DNA of 56,536 nucleotides from contig JACKFB010000023.1 of assembly GCA_020632695.1 (NCBI GenBank), positions 1-56,536 on the forward strand, given 5' to 3'. A program made the position numbers and the translations under genes. Shown piece after piece: positions 36,654-43,797 of this stretch (its first letter is position 1; each line of letters begins with the position of its first letter). The DNA is from Deltaproteobacteria bacterium (GTDB lineage Bacteria > Myxococcota_A > UBA9042 > PHBI01 > JACKFB01). The notes beneath the pieces are model-generated. The model made no database searches, was not told where the DNA came from, and was given only the letters and a program-made list of their open reading frames with translations.

Positions 36654-37013
36654 GATCGCTCCGCGTTCGAGGGCGGGTGCGGCGACTGTGCCTGCAATTG
36701 CTGTGCCTGCGGTCGAGCCAGGAGCGTGTAGCGGATGGATGATTCGTCGGCTCCGGGCGCTGTCGGGCGCCTGGGCGACCCAGGGGTTCTGGAGACGGCC
36801 TCGCCTCGCCAGGCCGCGCCGAATCACCTCGTAAGCACCTCGGATCCACCTGAATCCCCTGTCCCCTACGCGCTCCCAGGCAGCACGCGGCCCGTGCCTT
36901 GACCTCGGCCCCACCGCAGCGCGACGCTCAAGATCTCGTCCACACCACCCGATACCGGGACAGCGATCCAGGAAGCATCGGAGCGCGCCCCCACCGCGCC
37001 AGCAGGAACCCAA
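36654..37013 (+). other. Divergent intergenic region before the BLUF gene
   Basis: 360 bases between divergent genes. Contains a CCTGGG-CGA-CCCAGG palindrome (36770-36784) that might be an operator or hairpin. No ORF with a ribosome site was found. Confidence 0.4.
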
Positions 37014-37478
37014 GTGGAACGCCTCATCCATCTGATCTACGCCAGCAGCGCCCAGCCGGACTTCTCGCCCGCCGAGGTGACCGATGTGTTGAAGCGGTCG
37101 CGCGGCAACAACGCCGCGCTCGACGTCACCGGCATGCTGCTCTACGCCGACGGCAGCTTCTTCCAGGTGCTCGAGGGGCCGGAGGAGGTCGTCGACGCGC
37201 TCTTCGAGAAGATCTGCGAGGACCCGCGCCACGGGAAGCTCGTGAAGATCATCCGCGAGCCCATCGCGACCCGCGCCTTCGCCGACTGGAGCATGGGCTA
37301 CTCCAAGATGACGCGTGGCGAGCTGGGCGAGGTCCCGGGCCTCAACGACTTCTTCAGCAGGGGCTCCTGCCTCGAGGCGCTGGACCCCGGTCGGGCCAAG
37401 CGGCTGCTCGAGGCCTTCGCCAGCGGTCGCTGGCGCAATCGGATCCGCTCCGGGGCCGCCAGCGTGGCCCATGGGTGA
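37014..37478 (+). CDS. BLUF-domain blue-light photoreceptor
   Basis: 154 residues from GTG 37014. BLUF domain, about residues 1-95: Tyr9, Asn33, Gln51, Trp92 and Met94 lie at exactly the spacing of Tyr21, Asn45, Gln63, Trp104 and Met106 of AppA, so the flavin-binding and photochemical residues are all present (LIHLIYASSAQ, GNNAALDVTGMLLYADGSFF, QVLEGPEEV, FADWSMGY). A helical C-terminal tail of 55 residues follows. It binds FAD and signals on blue light. It overlaps the EAL gene by eight bases in another frame, so the pair looks like a split version of the BLUF-EAL proteins such as BlrP1. Confidence 0.92.
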   Translation: MERLIHLIYASSAQPDFSPAEVTDVLKRSRGNNAALDVTGMLLYADGSFFQVLEGPEEVVDALFEKICEDPRHGKLVKIIREPIATRAFADWSMGYSKMTRGELGEVPGLNDFFSRGSCLEALDPGRAKRLLEAFASGRWRNRIRSGAASVAHG

Positions 37479-38232
37479 GCCCGCGCCGGTGACCCTCGAC
37501 GAGGAGGACCACCCCGTGTCGGGCGGGGTGCCCGGCTACGCCTACGCGTTCCAGCCCATCGTCGACGTGCACCGCCGGCGCATCTACTCGTACGAGGCCT
37601 TGATCCGCGGGCCCCAGGGCGAACCGGCCTGGTCGGTGCTCGGCCGCGTCGCGCCCGAGGCCGCCAGCGCCTTCGACCACCAGACCCGCGTCGCCGCCAT
37701 CACCGCGGCGGGACGCCTCGGCATCGACTGCCACCTCAACGTGAACTGCCTGCCGAGCAGCCTCGAGGATCCCGCCGCCGCGCTGGCCGCGACCCTGACG
37801 GCTGCCCGGCGCGCCCGGCTCCCGCTCTCCCGCCTCATCATCGAGGTCACCGAGAACGAGATGATCGCCGACCGCGAGCGCTTCGCCCACACCATCGGCG
37901 AGTTCCGCCGCGCCGGCGTGAAGATCGCCATCGACGACTTCGGCGCCGGCTACTCCGGGTTGAACCTGCTGGCCGAGTTCCAGCCCGATCTCATCAAGCT
38001 GGACATGGCGCTGGTGCGGGGGATCGAGTCCCACGGGCCGCGGCAGGCCATCGTGCGCGCCATCGTCTCGGCGTGCGAGGACCTGGGGATGGAGATCATC
38101 GCCGAGGGGGTGGAGACCCTCGACGAGCTGAGCTGGTGCGAGGACGCGGGGGTCAGCCTCTTCCAGGGCTATCTGCTCGGCCGCCCCGGCTTCGACTGCC
38201 TCCCCGAGGCGGAGCTGCCCGCCCGCCGCTGA
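37471..38232 (+). CDS. EAL-domain cyclic-di-GMP phosphodiesterase
   Basis: 253 residues, ATG 37471 inside the end of the BLUF gene. All catalytic and metal residues are visible: EAL at 42-44 (YEALIRG), Asn92 (HLNVNCLP), Glu125 and Glu128 (IIEVTEN), Asp155/Asp156 (AIDDFGAGYS), Lys176 (LIKLD), Glu212 and Glu215 (AEGVET), Gln232 (FQGYLLGRP). It should hydrolyse c-di-GMP to pGpG. Only about 20 residues precede the domain, so there is no sensory domain of its own; control by the adjacent BLUF protein is the obvious inference. Followed by a hairpin at 38237-38252. Confidence 0.92.
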   Translation: MGEPAPVTLDEEDHPVSGGVPGYAYAFQPIVDVHRRRIYSYEALIRGPQGEPAWSVLGRVAPEAASAFDHQTRVAAITAAGRLGIDCHLNVNCLPSSLEDPAAALAATLTAARRARLPLSRLIIEVTENEMIADRERFAHTIGEFRRAGVKIAIDDFGAGYSGLNLLAEFQPDLIKLDMALVRGIESHGPRQAIVRAIVSACEDLGMEIIAEGVETLDELSWCEDAGVSLFQGYLLGRPGFDCLPEAELPARR

Positions 38233-38236
38233 GGAG

Positions 38237-38252
38237 CGCCGGCCGACCGGCG
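38237..38252 (+). terminator. Short hairpin after the EAL gene
   Basis: CGCCGG-CCGA-CCGGCG, starting five bases after the stop; no T run. Confidence 0.4.
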
Positions 38253-38386
38253 GCCATCGGGGCATCGGGTGACCATCCGGGGCAGGCTGCCCCCGGCGCG
38301 CCACGCGGCCACCCGGCCTCCAGGCCGCGGTCGCGAGGGCCGCGCGTCGTGGCGCCACGGGGCTCCTGGCGGATCCACCGGCGGGG

Positions 38387-38402
38387 TGGCACCGGCCTTG
38401 CA
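38387..38402 (+). promoter_or_regulatory. Sigma-54 promoter of the DUF2383 gene
   Basis: TGGCACCGGCCTTGCA: both the -24 (TGGCAC) and -12 (TTGCA) elements match the consensus with correct spacing. It lies 77 bases before ATG 38480, leaving a leader of about 65 bases. Confidence 0.65.
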
Positions 38403-38479
38403 CCGACCTCCTGGACCAAGGCCGCGGTCCGGCGCTCGCCGGCGCCCGCGGGAAATCCCCCCGAACACCAGGAGACATC

Positions 38480-38944
38480 ATGGCACTTCAAACCGTCACC
38501 ACCATGGACGACAAGACCATCTCGAAGCTGCAGGACCTGATCGCCGAGAACATCGACAGCTCCAAGGGCCTGGCCGCTGCCGCCGAGCAGATCGAGACCC
38601 CCACCACCGCGTCGGTCCTGCGCCGCATCGCCCAGGACCGCAGCATGCAGGCGGTCGAGCTGCAGAAGTTCGTGAAGTTCAACCGCGAGGAGCCCGAGGA
38701 CGACGGCACCTTCGTCGGCACCCTGCGCCGCAAGTGGATGGCCTTCCGCAGCACCCTCAACGGCGGCGACGAGCGCGTGGTCCTCATCGAGGCCGAGCGC
38801 TTCGAGGACCACATCCGCGACCTGTACGAGGACGTCCTGAAGAAGACGGCCGGCTCCCCGGTCAACGACGTCCTCCAGCGCCAGCACGCCGCCGTGAAGA
38901 GGCAGCACGATCAGGTGAAGGCCCTCCGCGACGCAGCCGCGTAG
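38480..38944 (+). CDS. DUF2383 (PA2169 family) four-helix protein
   Basis: 154 residues, ATG 38480 after AGGAGA. Helical throughout with the ferritin-like pattern of DUF2383: MDDKTISKLQDLIAENIDSS, DRSMQAVELQKFVKFNREEP, KWMAFRSTLNGGDERVVLIE, AERFEDHIRDLYEDVLKKTA, VLQRQHAAVKRQHDQVKALR. The regularly placed Glu and His residues could bind a di-metal centre, as in other ferritin-like folds. Cytoplasmic, often linked to stress or stationary phase in other bacteria; here driven from a consensus sigma-54 promoter, which fits a conditional role. Confidence 0.85.
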   Translation: MALQTVTTMDDKTISKLQDLIAENIDSSKGLAAAAEQIETPTTASVLRRIAQDRSMQAVELQKFVKFNREEPEDDGTFVGTLRRKWMAFRSTLNGGDERVVLIEAERFEDHIRDLYEDVLKKTAGSPVNDVLQRQHAAVKRQHDQVKALRDAAA

Positions 38945-38958
38945 CCCCGGTCACCGCG

Positions 38959-39095
38959 GAGGCGGCTACGGACCTCGCTGGCGGCGTCGCGCCCTCGGGT
39001 CAGGCCTGCGACGGGCTGAAGCCCGACTCGGCCTGCCCTCGGTTGCGCCACCACCAGCGAGGCCCTCGCTCGCCTCCTCGGCGACCGGCCATCGA
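38959..39095 (+). repeat. Dispersed structured repeat, copy A
   Basis: About 135 bases, clearly related to 56349-56483 at the window end. Outer arms CCTCGCTGG (38973-38981) and CCAGCGAGG (39054-39062) pair; an inner hairpin GGGC-TGAA-GCCC (39013-39024) sits in the middle. A hexanucleotide tract (T4) begins about 27 bases after it. No protein recognised. Confidence 0.75.
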
Positions 39096-39121
39096 GGCGG
39101 GTCGGGAGGCGCGGCGATGCC

Positions 39122-39436
39122 CCGGGGGTCCGCTTCGGTCTCGGCGCCGGTCCCGGCCCCGGCGTCGGTCTCGGCCCCCGGCCTCGGTGCCGGTCACGGT
39201 CTCGGCCTCGGTTCCGGCCTCGGTCTCGGTGCCGGACTCGGTGCCGGTGCCGGTCTCGGTCTCGGTCACGGCCTCGGTGCCGGTCTCGGCCTCGGTCTCG
39301 GTGCCGGTCTCGGCCTCGGTCTCGGTGCCGGTCTCGGCCTCGGTCTCGGTGCCGGTCTCGGTGCCGGCCTCGGTCTCGGTCCCGGCCTCGGTCTCGGCCC
39401 CGGTCTCGGTGCCGGTCTCGGTCTCGGTCTCGGCGG
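39122..39436 (-). repeat. Hexanucleotide tract T4, opposite orientation
   Basis: On the + strand the units read CGGTCTCGG, CGGTGCCGG and CGGCCTCGG; on the minus strand they are the CCGAGA/CCGGCA units of T1-T3. The minus strand reads ETET or RDRH dipeptides depending on frame, the plus strand VSVSAS or LGLGAG. No stable gene is supported in it. It starts 31 bases after the four-helix gene ends (reading on the minus strand). Confidence 0.85.
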
Positions 39437-39467
39437 CGGCCGCGCTGACCGCCGCCGCCGCCGCTTG

Positions 39468-39812
39468 CTACCGCCGCGGATGCATCATCCGCCACGTCAT
39501 CGCCTTGACCCGGTCCAGCAGCTCCAGCACCTCCGCTCCGGCTCCCGCGGGCACTGCTCCGGCGCCGACCATCAGCTCCAGCGCCATCGAGGCCTCCCGG
39601 GCGCTGCCGTAGGCGATGCGGTAGTGCTGCACCCGGTCGCGTCCGAAGCGCCCCGAGCCCTCGGCCAGGTTAAGCGCCACCGACGCCCCCGCCCGCGTCG
39701 CCTGGTCGCCCAACGCGCGGAACGACGGCGACAACCCCCGCGCCAATCCGAAGAGCCCCACCGCCGCCCGCGCCGCCACCCGCTCCGCATCCATCCCCGA
39801 CTCGCCAACCAT
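39468..39812 (-). CDS. Four-helix-bundle protein (23S rRNA intervening-sequence / Avd-like family)
   Basis: 114 residues; ATG 39812 with GGAGG six to eight bases upstream, preferred to ATG 39794. Typical stretches: AVGLFGLARGLSPSFRALGD, QATRAGASVALNLAEGSGRF, HYRIAYGSAREASMALELMV, EVLELLDRVKAMTWRM. This family is found in rRNA intervening sequences, as free genes of unknown role, and, as Avd, in diversity-generating retroelements; no reverse transcriptase is near. The ribosome site comes from the arm of the foldback element at 39820-39980. Lying between tracts T4 and T5, the gene seems to be part of a composite repeat region. Confidence 0.8.
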   Translation of the reverse strand: MVGESGMDAERVAARAAVGLFGLARGLSPSFRALGDQATRAGASVALNLAEGSGRFGRDRVQHYRIAYGSAREASMALELMVGAGAVPAGAGAEVLELLDRVKAMTWRMMHPRR

Positions 39813-39819
39813 CTCTCGC

Positions 39820-39980
39820 CTCCAGGGCCGCCAGTTGAGCCCCCACCACCAGCCGCTTCGGCGCTGGGCCGTCAGGGACGGCCGAAGGCCGCCGCGAAGC
39901 GGCCGAGGAGCGAAGCGACGCAGGTCCTTGACGGGCCAGCGGCGGAGCGGCAGCAGCCACCTCAACTGGCGGCCCTGGAG
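39820..39980 (+). repeat. Foldback element with 20-bp perfect terminal inverted repeats
   Basis: CTCCAGGGCCGCCAGTTGAG at 39820-39839 is the exact reverse complement of 39961-39980. The interior is also partly self-complementary (CCGTCAGGGAC near 39869 against GTCCTTGACGGG near 39931). Both strands would encode similar peptides (QRRSG...LNWRPW). Non-autonomous, MITE-like size of 161 bases. Confidence 0.85.
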
Positions 39981-40002
39981 CCGGGGCGATGGCCGAGGGG
40001 CG

Positions 40003-40660
<658 letters not shown>

Positions 40661-40762
40661 CGCCGCCGCCTGCGCCTCCCTCTCCGCATCTCGCGCTTGC
40701 TCATCGCGGCGTCGCCGCTCAGGATGTGCGCGAATTCTGGGCTGGCTGGAGGGAGCGTGTCG

Positions 40763-41938
40763 ATGAGCTTGCCGAATCCTGTGGATCCGCCGCGCGTGAC
40801 GTTGATGGGGCCGGGGCCTTCGCAGACCTCGGAGAGCGTGCTGGCCGCGTTGGCCAGGCCGACCTTGGGGCACCTGGATCCGCGCTTTCTCGCCATCATG
40901 GACGAGATCGCGCAGATGCTCCGGCAGGTCTTCGGGACCGACAACCGCACGACGCTGCCGATCTCCGGCACCGGTTCCGCCGGGATGGAGACCTGCGTGA
41001 TGAACCTGGTCGAGCCCGGCGACGCGGTGCTCGTCGGGGTCAATGGGGTGTTCGGCGGGCGGCTCTGCGAGGTGGCCAGCCGTGCCGGAGGCGAGGTGAC
41101 GCGCGTCGAGGCGCCTTGGGGGCGGGCGTTTTCGCCCGAGGACTTCGAGCGCGCCGCCGCAGGCCGCCGCTTCAAGGTGCTCTGCGTCGTCCACGCCGAG
41201 ACCTCCACCGGCGTGCTGCAGGACCTCAGCGGGCTGCGTGAGGTGGCCGACCGCATGGGCGCGCTGCTGCTGGTCGACACGGTCACCTCGCTGGGCGGCG
41301 TCCCGGTGGAGCTCGACCGCTTCGGGGTCGACGCGACCTACTCGGGCACCCAGAAGTGCCTCTCCTGCCCGCCGGGCCTGTCGCCGGTGAGCTTCAGCGA
41401 CCGCGCGGTCGACGTGATCGGCGCCCGCACCTCGCCGGTGCGGAGCTGGTACATGGATATCGGCCAGCTCACCCGCTACTGGGGCGGCGAGCGCGCCTAC
41501 CACCACACGGCGCCCATCAACATGCTCTACGGCCTGCACGAGGCCCTGCGCCTGTGCCTGGTCGAGGGGCTGCCGGCGCGCTTCGAGCGCCACCGCCTGC
41601 ACGCGCGGGCCCTGGCCGCCGGCCTGGGCGCCATGGGGCTCGAGCTGCCCGTGCCCGAGGCCATCCGGCTGCCGCCGCTGACCCTGGTCAAGGTGGGCGC
41701 CGAGGTGGACGAGGCGGCCGTCCGGCGCCGGCTGCTCACCGAGCACGGCATGGAGATCGGCGGCGGGCTGGGCGACTTCAAGGGCAAGGCGTGGCGCATC
41801 GGCCTGATGGGCGCCTCGTCCAGCCGCGGCAACGTCGAGGGCTGCCTCTCGGCGCTGGCGGAGGCCCTGCAGCACCAGGGCGTCGCGAGCCGGGGCGACG
41901 GGCTGGCGGCCGCGCGCGAGGTCTACGCGAGCGTGTGA
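40763..41938 (+). CDS. Class V aminotransferase, alanine/serine-glyoxylate type
   Basis: 391 residues, ATG 40763 after GGAGGGAG. PLP-dependent fold-type I enzyme: VTLMGPGPSQTSESVLAALA at the start, LPISGTGSAGMETCVMNLVE, the cofactor-binding VVHAETSTGVLQD and LLVDTVTSLGG, and the Schiff-base lysine in YSGTQKCLSCPPGLSP. This pattern is that of alanine-glyoxylate, serine-glyoxylate or purine-catabolism (PucG) aminotransferases; the substrate cannot be told. The last 16 bases overlap the converging ubiE gene. Upstream is tract T5, so its promoter lies within or just after the repeat. Confidence 0.88.
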   Translation: MSLPNPVDPPRVTLMGPGPSQTSESVLAALARPTLGHLDPRFLAIMDEIAQMLRQVFGTDNRTTLPISGTGSAGMETCVMNLVEPGDAVLVGVNGVFGGRLCEVASRAGGEVTRVEAPWGRAFSPEDFERAAAGRRFKVLCVVHAETSTGVLQDLSGLREVADRMGALLLVDTVTSLGGVPVELDRFGVDATYSGTQKCLSCPPGLSPVSFSDRAVDVIGARTSPVRSWYMDIGQLTRYWGGERAYHHTAPINMLYGLHEALRLCLVEGLPARFERHRLHARALAAGLGAMGLELPVPEAIRLPPLTLVKVGAEVDEAAVRRRLLTEHGMEIGGGLGDFKGKAWRIGLMGASSSRGNVEGCLSALAEALQHQGVASRGDGLAAAREVYASV

Positions 41939-42666
41939 GCCCGCGGCGGCACCTGCGCCGTATAGAGGTGGGCCGTGCCCAGGGTCTCGCGCCGCACGGA
42001 CCTGACCTCGAGGCCGGCCTCGGCCATCAGCGCAGCGAAGGACTCGGCCGGCGGAAAGGCCGCGATGCTCTGCTGCAGGTAGCGGTACTCGCGGGCCCCC
42101 GAGAGCAGGCTGCCCAGCCAGGGGACCACCCGGTGCACGTGGAAGCGGGCCAGCGGCGCCAGCGCCCCGCGGCGGGGCTCGGACAGCTCGAGCACCACCA
42201 CGCGACCGCCTGGACGGGTCACCCGGGCGAACTCGCGCAGCGCTCGCAGCCGGTCGGGCACGTTGCGGATGCCGAAGGCGATGGCGGTCGCCGCGAACCG
42301 ACCGTCGGGAAAGGGCAGCGCCTGGGCGTCGCCGGCCACCAGGCTCACCCGGGCGTCCATGCCGCGCCGGGCGATCTTCTCCCGGCCGACGGCCAGCATA
42401 CCGTAGGAGGGATCCAGGCCGACTACCTCGGCGCCTTCGAAGCGCGCCGCCATGGCCAGCGCCACGTCGGCCGTCCCGGTGGCGACGTCCAGCAGCGCGT
42501 CGCCGGGCGCCACCTCGCCCAGCGCATCCAGCAGGTGCCTCCGCCAGCGCCGGTCCAGGCCGAAGCTGAGCAGGCGGTTCATCAGGTCGTAGCGGCGAGC
42601 GATGCGGTCGAACATCTCGCCGCCGCCGAGGCGCTCTTCCTGCACCGCCGGATGCGAGGCGCCCAT
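41923..42666 (-). CDS. ubiE: Demethylmenaquinone C-methyltransferase (UbiE/MenG)
   Basis: 247 residues; ATG 42666 overlaps the stop of the prenyl synthase gene (TGATG). SAM-dependent methyltransferase adding the ring methyl in the last step of menaquinone formation. Diagnostic: MFDRIARRYDLMNRLLSFGL, RRWRRHLLDALGE, LLDVATGTADVALAMA (SAM motif I), VGLDPSYGMLAVGREK, FPDGRFAATAIAFGIRNVPD, REYRYLQQSIAAFP. Context with polyprenyl synthase and the men operon confirms a menaquinone role. Converges with and overlaps the aminotransferase gene by 16 bases. Confidence 0.95.
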   Translation of the reverse strand: MGASHPAVQEERLGGGEMFDRIARRYDLMNRLLSFGLDRRWRRHLLDALGEVAPGDALLDVATGTADVALAMAARFEGAEVVGLDPSYGMLAVGREKIARRGMDARVSLVAGDAQALPFPDGRFAATAIAFGIRNVPDRLRALREFARVTRPGGRVVVLELSEPRRGALAPLARFHVHRVVPWLGSLLSGAREYRYLQQSIAAFPPAESFAALMAEAGLEVRSVRRETLGTAHLYTAQVPPRAHTLA

Positions 42667-43793
42667 CACAGCGCCCGCAGGACGGCGGTCTCCACCACCG
42701 CGCGCAGGGCCTCACGCGCGTCGGACTCAGCCAGGGTGTCCAGCGCGGCCTCGGCGTCGCGCACCAGCGCCCGCGCCCGCGCCCGCGTCCGCATCACGCA
42801 GCCCGTCGCCAGGATGCGCCGCCGCAGCTCGGTGGCCCGCAGCGGGTCGTCCAGCGTCTCGGGCGTCAGGGCCACGGCCCGCAGCACCTCGACCAGGTCC
42901 GGGTCCTGCTCGCAGGCGACGATGAGCGGCCAGGTGAGCTTGCCCTCGCGCAGGTCCAGCAGCGCGTCCTTGCCGGTGACCTCGGCCTCCCCCTCCAGGT
43001 CCAGCGCGTCGTCGACGAGCTGAAACGCCAGACCCAGCGCCGTACCCGCCCGCGCCAGCGCCTCGGCCACCTCGGCCGGCGCCCCGCCCGCCACGGCCCC
43101 GGCCTCCATCGCCCACCCGAAGAGCACGGCCGTCTTGCCGTGCACCACCCGATCGTAGACCTCGCGGTCGGGCTCGAAGCGGCCGCGGCGCTCGAGCTGC
43201 AGCGCCTCGGCCGCGATCATCTCGCCGATGACGTCGAAGAGCCGCCCCAGCAGCCGATCCTGCCCGCATCGCCTCACCCGGCCGAGCGCGTCCACCAGCA
43301 GGTGATCGCCGCCCAGCACGCTGGCCGGGTTGCCGAAGAGCACCCGCGCCGTGGGCGCCCCGCGGCGCTCGTGGCCCTGGTCGATGACGTCGTCGTGCAG
43401 CAGCGTCGCCGCATGCACCAGCTCGCAGGCCACGGCCAGCTCGCGCAGCACCGCCGGATCGGCCTGACCGCCCGCCGCCCGCGCCGCCAGGAACACGCAG
43501 ACGGGCCGGATCCGCTTGCCCGGACGCCCCAGCAGGTGGGTCGCCGCCCGCTGGGCCAGGTCCCCCTGGGCCGACGCGGCGTCACCGAGCGCGGCCTCGA
43601 GCCCGTCGAGATCGCTGCCCAGCCACCGCCGGATCTCGGCCAGCCTCGCCGCCAGCGGGTCCAGCCCGGCGCGCGCCGTCACCCGGACCAGCGGCGCCAG
43701 CACGCCGCCGTCTCCGTCGCCGCGGCCCCGATGGGCGTTGACAAGCCGGCCGCTCCTCGCTTCTGTCAGGGTCTCCGTCATGATCTCGGTCAC
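42666..43793 (-). CDS. All-trans polyprenyl diphosphate synthase (menaquinone side chain)
   Basis: 375 residues from GTG 43793, chosen because GGAGG lies seven bases upstream; ATG 43781 is an alternative. Both Asp-rich motifs are present: LLHDDVIDQGHERRG (DDVID) and FQLVDDALD (DDALD), with GKRIRPVC and FGNPASVLGGDHLLV. It extends farnesyl diphosphate with isopentenyl units to make the quinone tail (IspB/HepT class); the chain length cannot be read from the sequence. Translationally coupled to ubiE. Divergent from menI across 106 bases. Confidence 0.9.
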   Translation of the reverse strand: MTEIMTETLTEARSGRLVNAHRGRGDGDGGVLAPLVRVTARAGLDPLAARLAEIRRWLGSDLDGLEAALGDAASAQGDLAQRAATHLLGRPGKRIRPVCVFLAARAAGGQADPAVLRELAVACELVHAATLLHDDVIDQGHERRGAPTARVLFGNPASVLGGDHLLVDALGRVRRCGQDRLLGRLFDVIGEMIAAEALQLERRGRFEPDREVYDRVVHGKTAVLFGWAMEAGAVAGGAPAEVAEALARAGTALGLAFQLVDDALDLEGEAEVTGKDALLDLREGKLTWPLIVACEQDPDLVEVLRAVALTPETLDDPLRATELRRRILATGCVMRTRARARALVRDAEAALDTLAESDAREALRAVVETAVLRAL

Positions 43794-43797
43794 GGCC

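Noticed and set aside
39468..39812. Diversity-generating retroelement suggested by the Avd-like gene
   Set aside because: No reverse transcriptase, template repeat or variable repeat was found nearby.
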